A DNA stretch of 64,000 nt, from positions 24,204,197 to 24,268,196 of the forward strand of contig NC_066851.1 in the NCBI RefSeq assembly GCF_001640805.2, read 5' to 3'. Below, piece after piece: positions 34,811-56,700 of the stretch (position 1 is its first letter; every line of letters starts with the position of its first letter). The stretch comes from Lates calcarifer (Eukaryota > Chordata > Actinopteri > Centropomidae). Made by a program: the position numbers and the translations under genes. The notes below the pieces were generated by a model that saw only the letters and a program-made list of their open reading frames with translations, had not been told where the DNA came from and did no database searches.

Positions 34811-35457
34811 GTCAGTGTCCTCGTCGAGGGTCAGGGGTCAGTTTTGAAACCCGGTCCCACCAGCAGGTATCAGGTCTCAGAGACCCCAGCTGGCTTTTAT
34901 AGTTCCCAAATTTCACTTTCAAAGTGTTAAAACATAAAAATCTTTATTTTTACCCAGGATGCATTGCAAACAGGAACAAAAACATTCCTGAAGCGTAGAG
35001 ATAAAAACTTTCCTTTGTATTAAACAGATTTTCATAAAGCTGCACACACAGTCCCTTATCGCCTTCGAGGTACGGATCATTTTAGTTTCACCTCTCAAAG
35101 CGTTATTCATCATTTGCACGATTTAAAGGTTTTAACATGAACGAATGTTTTATTTCATAACTGTGTTTAGACTCCTTTCAGCAGCTTTTACATCCTGTGA
35201 CAGAAAGTTTACAGAATATAAAGTTAAATTTCTCTAAACAAGTCAAACATGTCTTACAGTTTGTGTTACATTAGACTCCAGACCTCTGTGTTTATTCATG
35301 AGCAGAGTGGACACGGTGTCTTACGGATTCATCTGAGAGATTGAAGGAGTAAAATCAGGAGATTCAGAAAAATAAGAAGCAGGAAGCTGCATTAGTTTCA
35401 TCAAACAGCTCATATCAGTGATAATGTTTCTGTTTCCCCCAAATCTACAAATATACA

Positions 35458-35499
<42 letters not shown>

Positions 35500-36199
35500 C
35501 CTGTTGGGTCTGTCAGATCTTATCAGCTGCTCTCAGGCTTTTCCCGGCACGTGTTTCAGTTCACGTTCACTGTTTACTTCCGCGCGGACAGAGAGGGAGG
35601 GAGGGAGGGAGGGAGCGAGCGAGCGCGAGGGCTACATGCGGCTCGTGGAGTCCTCAATGGCGGCGGGCACGCCCAGCGCGCGGGCACGTTTCAGAGAGGA
35701 GTCACTTGAAGCTCATTTAACTTCATGAAGGAAAAATAAAGAAATAAACAAACAACAGGAAAATACAGGTGAACTCTGCGGGTTATTTTTCTGTAAATAA
35801 AATGAAAACATTTAAACTGAGTAAAGGCAATAAGTGACGTCATAATAGTTTTAGAGTTCGTCTGAACCAGAGTCAGGTCCAGGAATTCCCCCCCGCCCCC
35901 CATTCGACAGTGAACATCACATCCAGCACGTCTCACACTTTCTCAGCCTCCGCTGTCAATCGACCACAATGTGACCGGAAGTGAGCATTCAGACTTCCAA
36001 ATTAAAAGCACCGGGTGATCGGTTTTAGTTTTTTTGTTTTTTTTTACAGAGATGGTTTCCACGGGCAGATGTTAGAAACTCACCTCAAAGAGAGAATAAA
36101 ATCATATATTCATAAAAAAGACATTTTCAGTGCAGTGAATTTTCACACCAGGAAGATTCCCTTCTGTCAATTACGGCTTTTATTTTGAAATCCGTAACC
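34811..36199. other. Region between the two EGLN first exons
   Basis: No further EGLN exon is found here. It holds an (ATT)n microsatellite at 35459-35499, a GGGA/GCGA purine repeat at 35587-35630 and a CpG-rich block around 35560-35700 with a CACGTG E-box just upstream (35548-35553). This block could be part of the EGLN3 promoter. Confidence 0.6.
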
Positions 36200-36480
36200 G
36201 GAAGTGGTATGTTTGCGCACCAGCTGACTGGACGGTGCTCGAGCCTCAATAAGAGCTCGGTGTTAACATGAAGTTAGACTCAGGATCAACCAGAGGCTGT
36301 TTTGACTGTTGAATTTCAGCGGGACTGAGTTCAGCTGTCAACCAGAGTACCCGAGTACTGTACCTGTACCCGAGTACTGTACCTGTACCAGAGTACTGTA
36401 CCTTCAGCCTGCGTGTCACATCAGTGCTTTAACTTCCAGTCTCGGTCTGAATTTGGTCCAAAATTGCCGCAGCCGCCGTC
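36200..36480 (+). promoter_or_regulatory. egln3: EGLN3 proximal promoter and 5' UTR with HRE-like site and 19 bp tandem repeat
   Basis: GCGTG at 36411-36415 matches the hypoxia-response core (RCGTG) 66 bases before the EGLN3 ATG; EGLN3 is known as a HIF target. A 19 bp unit (CGAGTACTGTACCTGTACC) is repeated 2.7 times at 36352-36402 just upstream. A CACGTG E-box that includes ACGTG is found further up at 35548-35553, next to a CpG-rich block. Confidence 0.45.
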
Positions 36481-46142
<9,662 letters not shown>

Positions 46143-46601
46143 TTGTGAGGAAACGTCGCCATCTGGTGTTTGTCTTCCTGAACTGCAGGAGAGGACGGCA
46201 GGTTCCTGGTTCCAGGTTCTCAATCTTTTTGGAAAAGCTGAAAGAAAAGGGGAAGGAAAAAAGTAGTTTCACTCTGTCCTGGACTCTGGAGGAGTCGAGA
46301 GGGTTTTCAAGTCTTCAACTGATAAATCTGTATTCCCTCATCGCTCCAGCCGGCGTCCAGGCTGGAGAGAAGGACCTGCCTGCACTGCTCTGACCGCTGC
46401 TGAGACCTGATTAATGATGAGTTCAAGTGACCAGCAGCTGCTCAGGACTTTTCCTGCTTTACACAATGTTTGTGCAATACTCTCTTTGCTGATTTCTACT
46501 GCAGAGGTGGAGGAAAACAGCGGACTGCACCTTAAGAAGCTTTGCCTTCAGCTTGCTTCAGACAAAGAGGAGGCAAATATTCATCAAGGTTTACGGACAG
46601 A

Positions 46602-46607
46602 AATAAA
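46602..46607 (+). terminator. egln3: Candidate EGLN3 poly(A) signal
   Basis: AATAAA lies 460 bases after the EGLN3 stop, in otherwise non-coding sequence before the MITE half-copy at 46855. It is the first canonical signal I noticed after the stop. Confidence 0.4.
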
Positions 46608-46854
46608 TCAGAGACGTGATGCTTTTAAATCTATGTGAGAGAACTATTTCACACTGTAAAATGTTCTTTATAAATCTCGAGAATAAGATGAAGACGTGTT
46701 TAGTCTTGCCGAAACATTAGAGAACTGTGTACTTACTGTAACAAAGTGGGCTGGACTCATAACAATGGAAAGTAAAATTTGATAAAAGTGAAAAATGTGT
46801 TAAATCGTCCATTTCAGAACCTTATATTCCCATATTTTTGGGTGTAAATGATTG

Positions 46855-47275
46855 ACTTTTACTTCAGTAAAGTATCTGATTACTTCTTCCACCACTGAAA
46901 GTCACACAGTAACACAGACACACTAACAGATGGAGGCAGTGGTATTCCAGCAGCTCCTGGTTAAATCTCTGTTTTTGTCAGTGGAGTCTGGTAGAGATAT
47001 AAAGAGATGTTTCTGGTTAAACTAAAAGGATCTTCCTCTTTAATAAAAAGCTCTGTCTCTGTAGGAATCCTATCATCATGCTGTCAGACTCTTACAATAA
47101 CAATCTGAGTCTGTCAGTGGTAAAAACAAGAACTTTAGTGGACGGACTTTGACGTGGACGATTGTCCATTGGGTTACGTTACAGCAGCTGTTCATAGTGG
47201 TGTCCCTGTCAGTCATTTACACCCAGAAACATGGGAACATTAGGTCCAGGTTCAAAAACACCAGAATTATTCTTG
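46855..47275. mobile_element. Hairpin MITE, half copy 5 with shared flank
   Basis: Carries the right arm (ACAGATGGAGGCAGTGGTAT) and right end GATGTTTCTGGTTAAAC but no left arm. The following 240 bases (AAAGGATCTTCCTCTTTAAT onward) match 14639-14885. Confidence 0.75.
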
Positions 47276-47454
47276 AATACATTTGTGGTAAATGCTAACA
47301 AAGACCAGTGGTGATTAAACGATAACACAGAGAGATGGAGTTAGACGACAACCATCAAAATTTCATGAATCAGTCGCACATCATTCTGGGTATCAAACCT
47401 TCAGACGAAATGTTGTAGTTGTAAGTGAAAGGAACCACGTCAGTACTAAATACT

Positions 47455-48020
47455 AATCGGAGGTGGAATGTAACTAGGGGAATTTTGGAAATATTCCTAG
47501 TTGGACACTTTCCATGGAAATTGGTGGGAACTGAGGAATTTATGGGCATCAACTTGAAGTTTGGGGTAATTCATACAATGGAGCTAGCTAGCACCATGAT
47601 AGCTAGCATCTTAAACTGTCAATTAAATGGTGCCAGCTAGCTTACATTTAGCATCTCTGATTTAGCAGCTAGCTAGCTACTGTATAAACAGATGATGTTT
47701 TGTTGCTGGTTAAACTTTTATAGCACAGATTAAATATATTTTTCCCAGTAATCTGATCCAGACTGATTGGATGTCGTCTGTGGGCTCAGATGCAGTAGTG
47801 TGGCTGTAATGAGCAGGATTCTAGAAATGATCTGTGCAGTGATGCAGTAGTGACCAGTTCAATTCAATCTGGTTGTTTTAACCAACATTATGCTGCAAAA
47901 GCTTTTACTTCAACTACATTTAAGTTCCCTGTTATAGGCTAACCTGGAGCTCTGCAAATCTCCAGTTTGTTCCTGTTAATTCCTGTGGAAAGTTTCCAAC
48001 TTTTCAACTCTAAATGTAAC
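47455..48020. mobile_element. Possible non-autonomous DNA transposon
   Basis: Begins near GGTGGAATGTAACTAGGGG and ends near AACTCTAAATGTAACTG, with TTTCCATGGAAATTGGTGGG inside. Resembles a fish repeat with 'TTCCATGGAAA' words. Boundaries are tentative. Confidence 0.35.
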
Positions 48021-49599
48021 TGATTACATTTACTCCAGTACTATACTTTATCTTGTACTTTACTTGAGTATTTTCTTTTCGTGATACTTTGTGCTTCTAC
48101 TCCCCTACATGTATCTGACAACTGTTACTTTACAAATCACTGTGTTTACTTCCAAATCAATCACATTTAAAATTAATCAGCAACTGTTCTGACAATCAAT
48201 TGATTCACTTTTAATGGTTCAAGCTTCTGAAATATTTGGCACTAACCAAAAGTTACTTTCTAGGATTTATGCAAGTGATTAATTTAACTGTTGCGTCTGA
48301 TTAGTACCCAATTAAATTTCTCTTTCTCTTTTCTCTTTTTTAAACTATTGTTTCTAAAAGTAAAACATACATTTTCATGCTTAGTTCAAAGACAGTTAAG
48401 AAGTTACAGTCCTGTAAAATGAATTGCAGATGATACTCAGCCCTACTCATCACAATGTGATTCTAATGAAAAATCAGTAAACATGGTAGTGAATTACTGC
48501 CACCTACTCTTATATTGTGACATCACTTTCTATTAGGTTTTTGGGAAATCAGTCACCCTACACCCTGCTATGTTTGGCTGCCAGGGGCTGCTCGCTCTAA
48601 CTTCGGACGAAGAGGACTCAAATCTGAGATCAGTTACAGCTGGCAGCTCTGCCACTTCACAAACTCCTGTGATGGTCACTGCAGCCTCAGTTAGTTTCTA
48701 ATACAACATGTTAGCATTGCTGCACAGTTTGTTTGGTGAAACGTTTTGTCTCAGACTGGATTGTCATGAGTCTCTACTGAAAGCTCTGTTAACTAAACAA
48801 TATTTACAGACGTGTTGAATACAACTTCTTTTGAAAAGGAATTTTGTCTTGTGTGTTTTTCACTCCACACCTCCACTTCTGAAAACATGGGGTCCTGATT
48901 TGTCTCTGATTGTGGGGTATATCAGGGTCAGATTGAGATCACCACTTCTCAGCAGGTGAGCTGTGGTTTTTAAGGCCAACTGGACAGACTCCACCCCCTC
49001 CTCCTCAGACAGGTGACTAGTCCAACCTGGTAGATAGGTCTAAACAGGATGTATACATCATGAGGTGTTGTACTTTTTAATAAGTGTGTCTGTCAGAACT
49101 TTTTTGTAGGATGAGAAACAGAAAAGAGGAAAGTGTCAGCTGCTGCAGAGGTGTGTAAGATATGAAGTTAGAGCTGTAAATGATCCATGTTCACCTTGCA
49201 GCAGTGCTCTGTTTGTTTCCAGGCAGAGCACTGACTGCAGGTCAGTTCAGTCTGATTTTACTCTCATTTATCTTCTCATAGTTTTTAGTGTTGAACATCT
49301 GAGGTCTGGTTTCAGTAAAGGGGTTCCTTGTGTCTGTTAGTGGTACTGCAGCTGGTGGTGGTCTCCAGTCACAGCTGTGGTCTGTGCTGGGAGTCACTCA
49401 CACTTTTGATGCTGATGTGGTTTGTGGAGTTTTTATGTGAAGTGGTTTTGGTTGGTGTTTTCCTTTTCACAGGTAGAATCCTCTGAGTGGTTCAGCTTCA
49501 CAGCTCTGCTCCGACCGTCGCCCCTTTTTCACTTTTACTCAACTATAATCACTTTGAAGCCCACAAAGAACATGACATGTTTCTAAACAGGACTTGGAT
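48020..49599. other. EGLN3-NLR intergenic region, no gene seen
   Basis: Mixed-composition sequence. No exon joins to either neighbour in a convincing way. Confidence 0.5.
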
Positions 49600-49775
49600 C
49601 ATTACAGTGTCTGCTAGTTTCCGCGTTCACCTGTGCGCGCTCCCGTGAGAAGTGGGCGGAGCGTCGGCACCACGCCTCCTGTTGTTTAGGTAGACACGGA
49701 GCAGGAACAGGAAGGAAGTGTTGGTGGAGTTGGCGAAGATATGAAAGTTTCTGCGGTAAGAAGAAGCTGGTGAGT
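49600..49775 (+). promoter_or_regulatory. NLR gene promoter and 5' UTR exon
   Basis: A GC-richer block with a GC box (GTGGGCGGAGC near 49651) precedes two possible donors, CTGCG|GTAAGA (about 49755) and AGCTG|GTGAGT (about 49770). The next exon starts after TTTGTCTCCAG at 50679 and carries the ATG at 50710, so the 5' UTR is split by a ~0.9 kb intron. Confidence 0.5.
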
Positions 49776-50709
49776 TGTTTCCATGTTACTTCCGACACAT
49801 TTCATGTTAAAGTGATCGAGCTGTGAGCGCGTGGAGAGGCGGGAAGAGCGAACAGAGACGGAGAAGCTCAGTGAACACAGGCGACTCAGACTCTGATCCA
49901 GGAAACACTGCGCTTCCTCTTTTCCAGTCACAGGATTTCATTTTGAAGAAAAGTAGTGTTGTTTGACATTTTTACTGTATTCCACCAGATTCAACCATTT
50001 TGCCATTCATATTAATGAGCCATGTGACCATCAGGGGCCCCAACAAAATAAATTCTTAAAATACTAATGCAATCAAATTTATACATTTTGTTGCTAATTT
50101 TTGAAATATCCAAGACTGTAATCACCACCAAAGCCCAATCTCCATACTGTTCATTATGTGGAATTTTTTTTCTTTTGTTTTTTTTTGTAATAAATAAAGA
50201 AGTATTTCACACAATTAAACTGGCATTTAAAGAATTAAAATCCTGAAAATGATTGAAAGTTTGATAGTTTTGAGCACGTTTGAAGTTGTTTGAAAGATTT
50301 CTGGAAAAAAAGCAGAAAAAATATGATGATGATTTAATAGCAGTTTTTTGAGCGTGTACATTTGAAGAAGGCACAAGGGTTAACACAGTGTTCACTACAG
50401 CGACACACAGTGGTAGAAATAATGAAAAGCAGCCAAATCACAGTCATGAGCTGCTGCCTCAGTGGAAATATTCCTGACATGTTGCAGCTCTTTGTGCTGC
50501 AGCTGAATCCAATAAGGATTCTTCCATCTCTTTATACTTTGTCATAAACTGTAGTTATTATCATCAGCTGATACAAAGACACATGACAACAAGCTGACAC
50601 TAAAGGTTTTGTTTCTCTTTCAGTCAGAAGTTTCTAATAATGGTTCCCTGATAATGGTTTTTGTGTGTTTGTCTCCAGTTTCACAGGTTAACTCCTCACA
50701 TTAGAAAAG

Positions 50710-53700
50710 ATGAGTGATTTGGAGGAAGAAGATGCAGACACAGAGTAAGACGACTGTTGATGAATGAGTGCATTTCTCTGTTTCTTGTGACCCAAGTGGA
50801 CAGCTGCCCTGGGTGAGCAGTCCTCAGTAGAGCAGAGCTCACTGTGGTGTATGTGTTAAGGCTCTTTTGTTGGACAGCCTTTTATTCAAACTCAAAATAT
50901 TTGGCTCAGAGCAAAGGTGATAAAACAGACATGTTCATACACCTATCTAAACGTTTTAAAGTAACTACAGCCCCATGTGCACACCTTAATCATATGGAGA
51001 ACTTTAAAGCTTCATTAGCCTGACATATCTGGTTACACTTTGCCAAGCTATGATCAGTTGCTGTTCTAGTGAGGGGATCGACAAACAGAAGTGGCTTGCT
51101 ACCTGATTATCTAGCTGTGTTGTTAAAATGTTTTTGTTTTTATTTAAAAAGTAATGTGTTCATGTCCACAGAAAGAGGAAGGAGAGTGATGTTTCTGTGG
51201 AGGAGCAGCTGTCCTGCTGTTCTTTGTGTCAGGACGTCCTGAAGGATCCAGTCTCTACCAGCTGTGGACACTGGTTCTGCAGACGGTGCATCACCTCATA
51301 CTGGGACCAGTCTGGTTCATCAGGAGACTCCTCCTGTCCCCAGTGTGGACAAAGATCCAGACCAGGACCTGGACTGCAGACAGCCAGTCAGACCAGCACT
51401 GTACAAAGTAAGACTGAACATGTGTCTGCTGATGTCATCAGTTCTGAAAACAGGACTTGTTGTTTTCTACAGAGTCATTTGTTCTATCACACAGCTCTGA
51501 CATTTAAGATGATTCTAAAGAGCACAACATGAAAAAGCTTTTCTCTGCTTGTTTTTCTGGAGCTGATGAAAAGAATCAGATTGTCAGATTGTCTTTAGTC
51601 TGACAGTGTTTGTTGTCTTTCAGCAGATAGTGGTCTGCAGGAGGTTTTAGATGAACATAAGATCAGTCTGAGGAGGAGATGTGAACGTGTGACTGAAGGA
51701 ACTGATGGAACAGGAAGTAGAACCCTCCTCAACAGGATCTACACTGAGCTCTACATCACAGAGGGACAGAGTGAAGAGGTTAATACCCAACATGAGGTGA
51801 GGCAGCTGGAGACAGCTTCCAAGAAGAAGACCCTCCATGACACTCCAATCAGGTGCCAGGACATCTTTAAAGCCTTACCTGACCAACAGAGACACATCAG
51901 AGTGGTTCTGACCAACGGTGTCGCTGGTGTTGGAAAAACCTTCTCAGTGCAGAAGTTCACTCTGGACTGGGCAGAGGGCTTGGAAAACCAAGATGTCAGT
52001 CTGCTGGTTCTGCTTTCGTTCAGGGAGCTGAACCTGATCAGAGATGAGCAGTACAGTCTTCTCACGCTGCTCCATGTTTTCCATCCAACATTACAGAAGG
52101 TCACAGCAGAGAAGCTGGCTGTCTGTAAAGTTCTGTTCATCTTTGACGGCCTGGATGAAAGCAGACTTTCACTGGATTTCAACAACAGGAAGGTTGTGTC
52201 TGACGTCACACAGAAGTCATCAGTCAACGAGCTGCTGACAAACCTCATCCAGGGGAATCTGCTTCCCTCAGCTCTGGTCTGGATAACTTCCAGACCTGCA
52301 GCGGCCAATCAGATCCCTCCTTCATGTGTTGACAGGGTAACAGAAGTACGAGGCTTCACTGACCCACAGAAGGAGGAGTACTTCAGGAGGAGATCCAGTG
52401 ATGAAGAGCTGTCCAACAGAACCATCTCACACATCAAGACCTCCAGGAGCCTCCACATCATGTGTGGAGTCCCAGTCTTCTGCTGGATCACTGCTACAGT
52501 TCTGGAGCACATGTTGACTACAGAGCAGAGAGGAGAGCTGCCCAAGACCCTGACTGACCTGTACTCACACTTCCTGATGGTTCAGACAAAGAGGAAGAAG
52601 AACAAGTACCATGAGGGACATGAGACGAGTCCACAGGAGCTGACGGAGGCTGACAGGGAAGTTCTTCTGAAGCTGGGGAGGCTGGCGTTTGAACAACTGG
52701 AGAAAGGAAACACCATGTTCTACCAAGAAGACCTGGAGCAGTGTGGTCTTGATGTGACAGAGGCCTTGGTGTACTCAGGAGTTTGTACAGAGATCTTCAA
52801 AAGAGAGAGTGTGATCTTCCAGAAAACAGTCTACTGCTTTGTTCATCTGAGCGTTCAGGAGTTTCTGGCTGCAGTCTACATGTTCCACTGTTTCACCAAC
52901 AGGAAGACACAGGTACTGGAGGACTTCCTGTGGGGAGTCATGGAGAAATCCCTTCAAAGTGAAAATGGCCACCTGGACCTGTTTGTTCGCTTCCTTCATG
53001 GCCTCTCTCTGGAGTCCAACCAGAGACTCTTAGGAGGCCTGCTGGGTCAGACAGAGAACAGTTCAGAAATCATCCAGAGAGCCATCACCAACCTGAAGGA
53101 GATGAACATGTACAAAATCTCTCCTGACAGAAGCATCAACATCTTCCACTGTCTGATGGAGATGAACGACCACTCAGTTCATCAGGAGATCCAAGAGTTC
53201 CTGAAGTCAGAGAACAGATCAGAGCAGAAACTCTCTGAGATCCAGTGCTCAGCTCTGGCCTACATGCTGCAGATGTCAGAGGAGGTTCTGGATGAGTTGG
53301 ACCTGGAAGAGTATAACACATCATGGGAGGGACGATGGAGACTGATCCCAGCTGTGAGGAACTGTAGAAAGGCTCGGTGAGTCCTGACATGATCATTAAC
53401 ATCATCAGATCAGTAGTTCAGTCGAATTCAGATCCACACAGTATTAAATTATTTTCATTTTTCTTAGTTTACATCACAAACATTACAGGTCATTAGTGTT
53501 ATTTTTCTTGAGGTTTTGAGGACTATTAAGGACTGAAGAGGCTGTGGTTTTTAGTGACAAGCAGAATTTTACAGTGAAGAGCTGTAAGCAGTAAAGTTAC
53601 AACGAGGAGGTTCTACAAGGTGTTTCTGTATCATCTTCCAAAGATGACTCAATCATAATGAGCATGGAGGATGTTAGGAGACACCTCACCTCCTTTTAAA

Positions 53701-56700
53701 TCAATAGAGACAAAAACCTCTCATTCACATTAAAGATGCTACTTAACATTGTTTCATTCTCAACATTGAAGTAAGTGTGTAAGTTTAGCTGAACAGCAGC
53801 CACTGTGGTAACAACAAACACTTACAGAATAATGGCTATTGCTGAAACATGATGTAGCAGCATTATTTCGCTAAAGTCTGCAGACATTAACATCAGCCTC
53901 CGTAAAGTACTGGTCACACCAGACCACAAGTAGAGATGAGCTTTATGCTCATAAAACTTTTAATTTTGAAGAGTGACATCATGTCTTTTCCCTGTTTTAG
54001 ATTGAATGATATTAGTTTAAAGTCTTTCCATATATTGTGTTAAATGAGACAGAGACTCTCTGCCGTTTTCTGTCTTGTTGTTGTAGAGGAGAGTAGGATC
54101 AGGGAATTCACCTTCAGCCAGCAACAGAGGTCTGAATCTATCAGAGCAGAATGGTAGAATTCAGTTTTCTTATTCACACCAAAGGTCAATGTCCTGTTCT
54201 TCTGATGACATGATGTGAAAAGCAGCAAACAGAGATTCCATTGAATTGTTCTCTGAGCTGAACTCATCAGAAATGTTCTGGAGTCAGTTTAAAAACAGTG
54301 GACAATCTAAATGTTTTTCTAATTCAGATGGCTTCATTCTGACTCTGGGATCAAATCACATGATGGAAACATAAAGGTGGCGTCATTTTCCCTCCCTTCA
54401 TCTGCAAAACAAAGATTCCCATTAAAAGTCTGCAGGTCTGAGAGAGAGTGATGAGAATTATTGTTTTGTGTCAAACACAATAAGATGAGATGAGCTGATC
54501 CACAGATGTGAAGAGCAGATGTTGATCATGTTGTGTCATCATCATCAATCTGATGTTATTCTAACACATTTTATATTTTCTCTAATCACAGATTTATTAA
54601 CTGTGGACTCTCAGAGACTCACTGTGAAGTCGTGGCCTCAGCTCTTAAGTCCAACCCCTCCCATCTGAGAAATCTGGACCTGAGCGACAACTACAACCTG
54701 CAGGATTCAGGAGTGAAGATACTGTCCACTGGACTGGAGAGTCCAAACTGTCAACTGGAGACTCTGGGGTCAGTTCACTGACTGGAGCTGTTGGAGTAGG
54801 TTGATCACTGGGCTTTAGCTTGGTGGGTTGAGCAGGATGCTGCTGATGGTAGCAATGTGAACGCTCGCCAGCTTTAACACACTTAACTGTGCACTGATAA
54901 GTGACAAGTTATTATTGGCAACACTTTTAATGTCAGCATTGCTGAATCATTTGAAGCCACAGACAGACAGATTGATAGTCTGCAAAAACATCTTTGTCTT
55001 AACAGATGAGTTCACATTTTTAAAGTCTATCTTAATACAATACACACATGTCCATCTGCACATGAAAAGAGTTTACCTGACTCTAGTGTTATGAGATGGA
55101 GGACAAAATCCACAGCCTGTGTAGAAATGACTTTTAAACTACTAAATATATTGAGAACAGCAGCAGGTTCTGAATCAGTGTTGACATGAACAGGTGTCTG
55201 AATGTTGAGCTGACATTTGGATGATGGCTGTAGAAGGCTGACATTATGATGATCCACAATAACAGAAGGACAAAGTCACTCTACTCATTTTAGACTAAAC
55301 ATCATTGATCAGGACAGATCTGATTGATTATCAATGATTTGATCTACATCTTTTATTCTTTATTCAGGTTGAGGTACTGCAGTTTGTCAGAGATCAGCTG
55401 TTCTTCTCTGACCTCAGCTCTGAAGTCCAACCCCTCCCATCTGAGAGAACTGGACCTGGGCAACAACCACCTGAAGGATTCAGGAGTGAAGGAGCTGTGT
55501 GGTTTTCTGCAGAGTCCAGACTGTAGACTGGAGACTCTGAGGTCAGACCCCATATTTTATTTCTGTTCTGAGATGAATCTGATGTGAAAGTTGTGTTGAC
55601 TCTAACCTGCAGACATCAGGCTCATATTATACTGATCCACACTGAGGATCTTAATGGTAAAGTCAGTTTTCAATGTCAGTCTTCATTATTTAAATCACAT
55701 TAAACTTTTTTCCACTCTGACATTAACAAATATTAACAAATAACAAGTATTTTCTTGTCCCAACATGACATAAAGTGATGTGACTAAAGAGAAACTGAGA
55801 AATTCAGACCAGATTCACCATGATTGTTAAATGTCATCACTACTGCTGGAAGTGAAGATGTTGTAAATGTTTGAATCATTTGTTGACTTTTCTCCACAGT
55901 TCAGTCTGACATGTTTGTTCTCTTTGAAAACTTGAGGATCTTTAGTTGAATCTCAGATAAATGTGTCTGCACAGCCTGAGTTTGTATAGATGGAGCCTGT
56001 GGTGGAGCTGCAGAGTTTAAGAGCTGAAGTCACTACGTCTTTATTGAAGCAGCAGCATGTTGTCATTAATATTAATGAGAGCTGTTTTTCCCTTTGTGTC
56101 TCTGACTGTTTTTAACCTGCATCCTGTTGGTTCAGGTGTTTGGAGTTTCCAGTTTCTAAACTTGTTCATTCTAAACCTTCTTCAGCTCTGAACAGATGAT
56201 GAAACATTGAATGGTTTCAAGCAGGAACTTTGTCTCCTAAACTCACATCTTTTATTCTTTATTCAGGTTGTGGGGCTGTAGGTTGTCAGAGATCAGCTGT
56301 TCTTCTCTGGCCTCAGCTCTGAAGTCCAACCCCTCCCATCTGAGAGATCTGGACCTGAGAGGAAACAACCTGGAAGATTCAGGAGTGAAGGAGCTGTGTG
56401 GTTTTCTGCAGAGTCCAGACTGTAGACTGGAGACTCTGAGGTCAGTTCACTGTCTGTTACTGTTGGAGATCTTCTATCTTTAATCCACAACTGAACCTCA
56501 CAGAACTTGAATCCATTCATTTAGAATAAATCCATTAATCATTATTATTATTATTATTATTAACTTGTCTCTATGTCACTTTTCTGAGCAGTTTCCAAAG
56601 TATTGCATTAAACCATCTGTAATTTGGGATTAAAATAGTTTGATTTCAGTTTAATCTGTGTTTAGTTTTGGATTTCCTGAGCTGATCTGCAGGATAGAGA

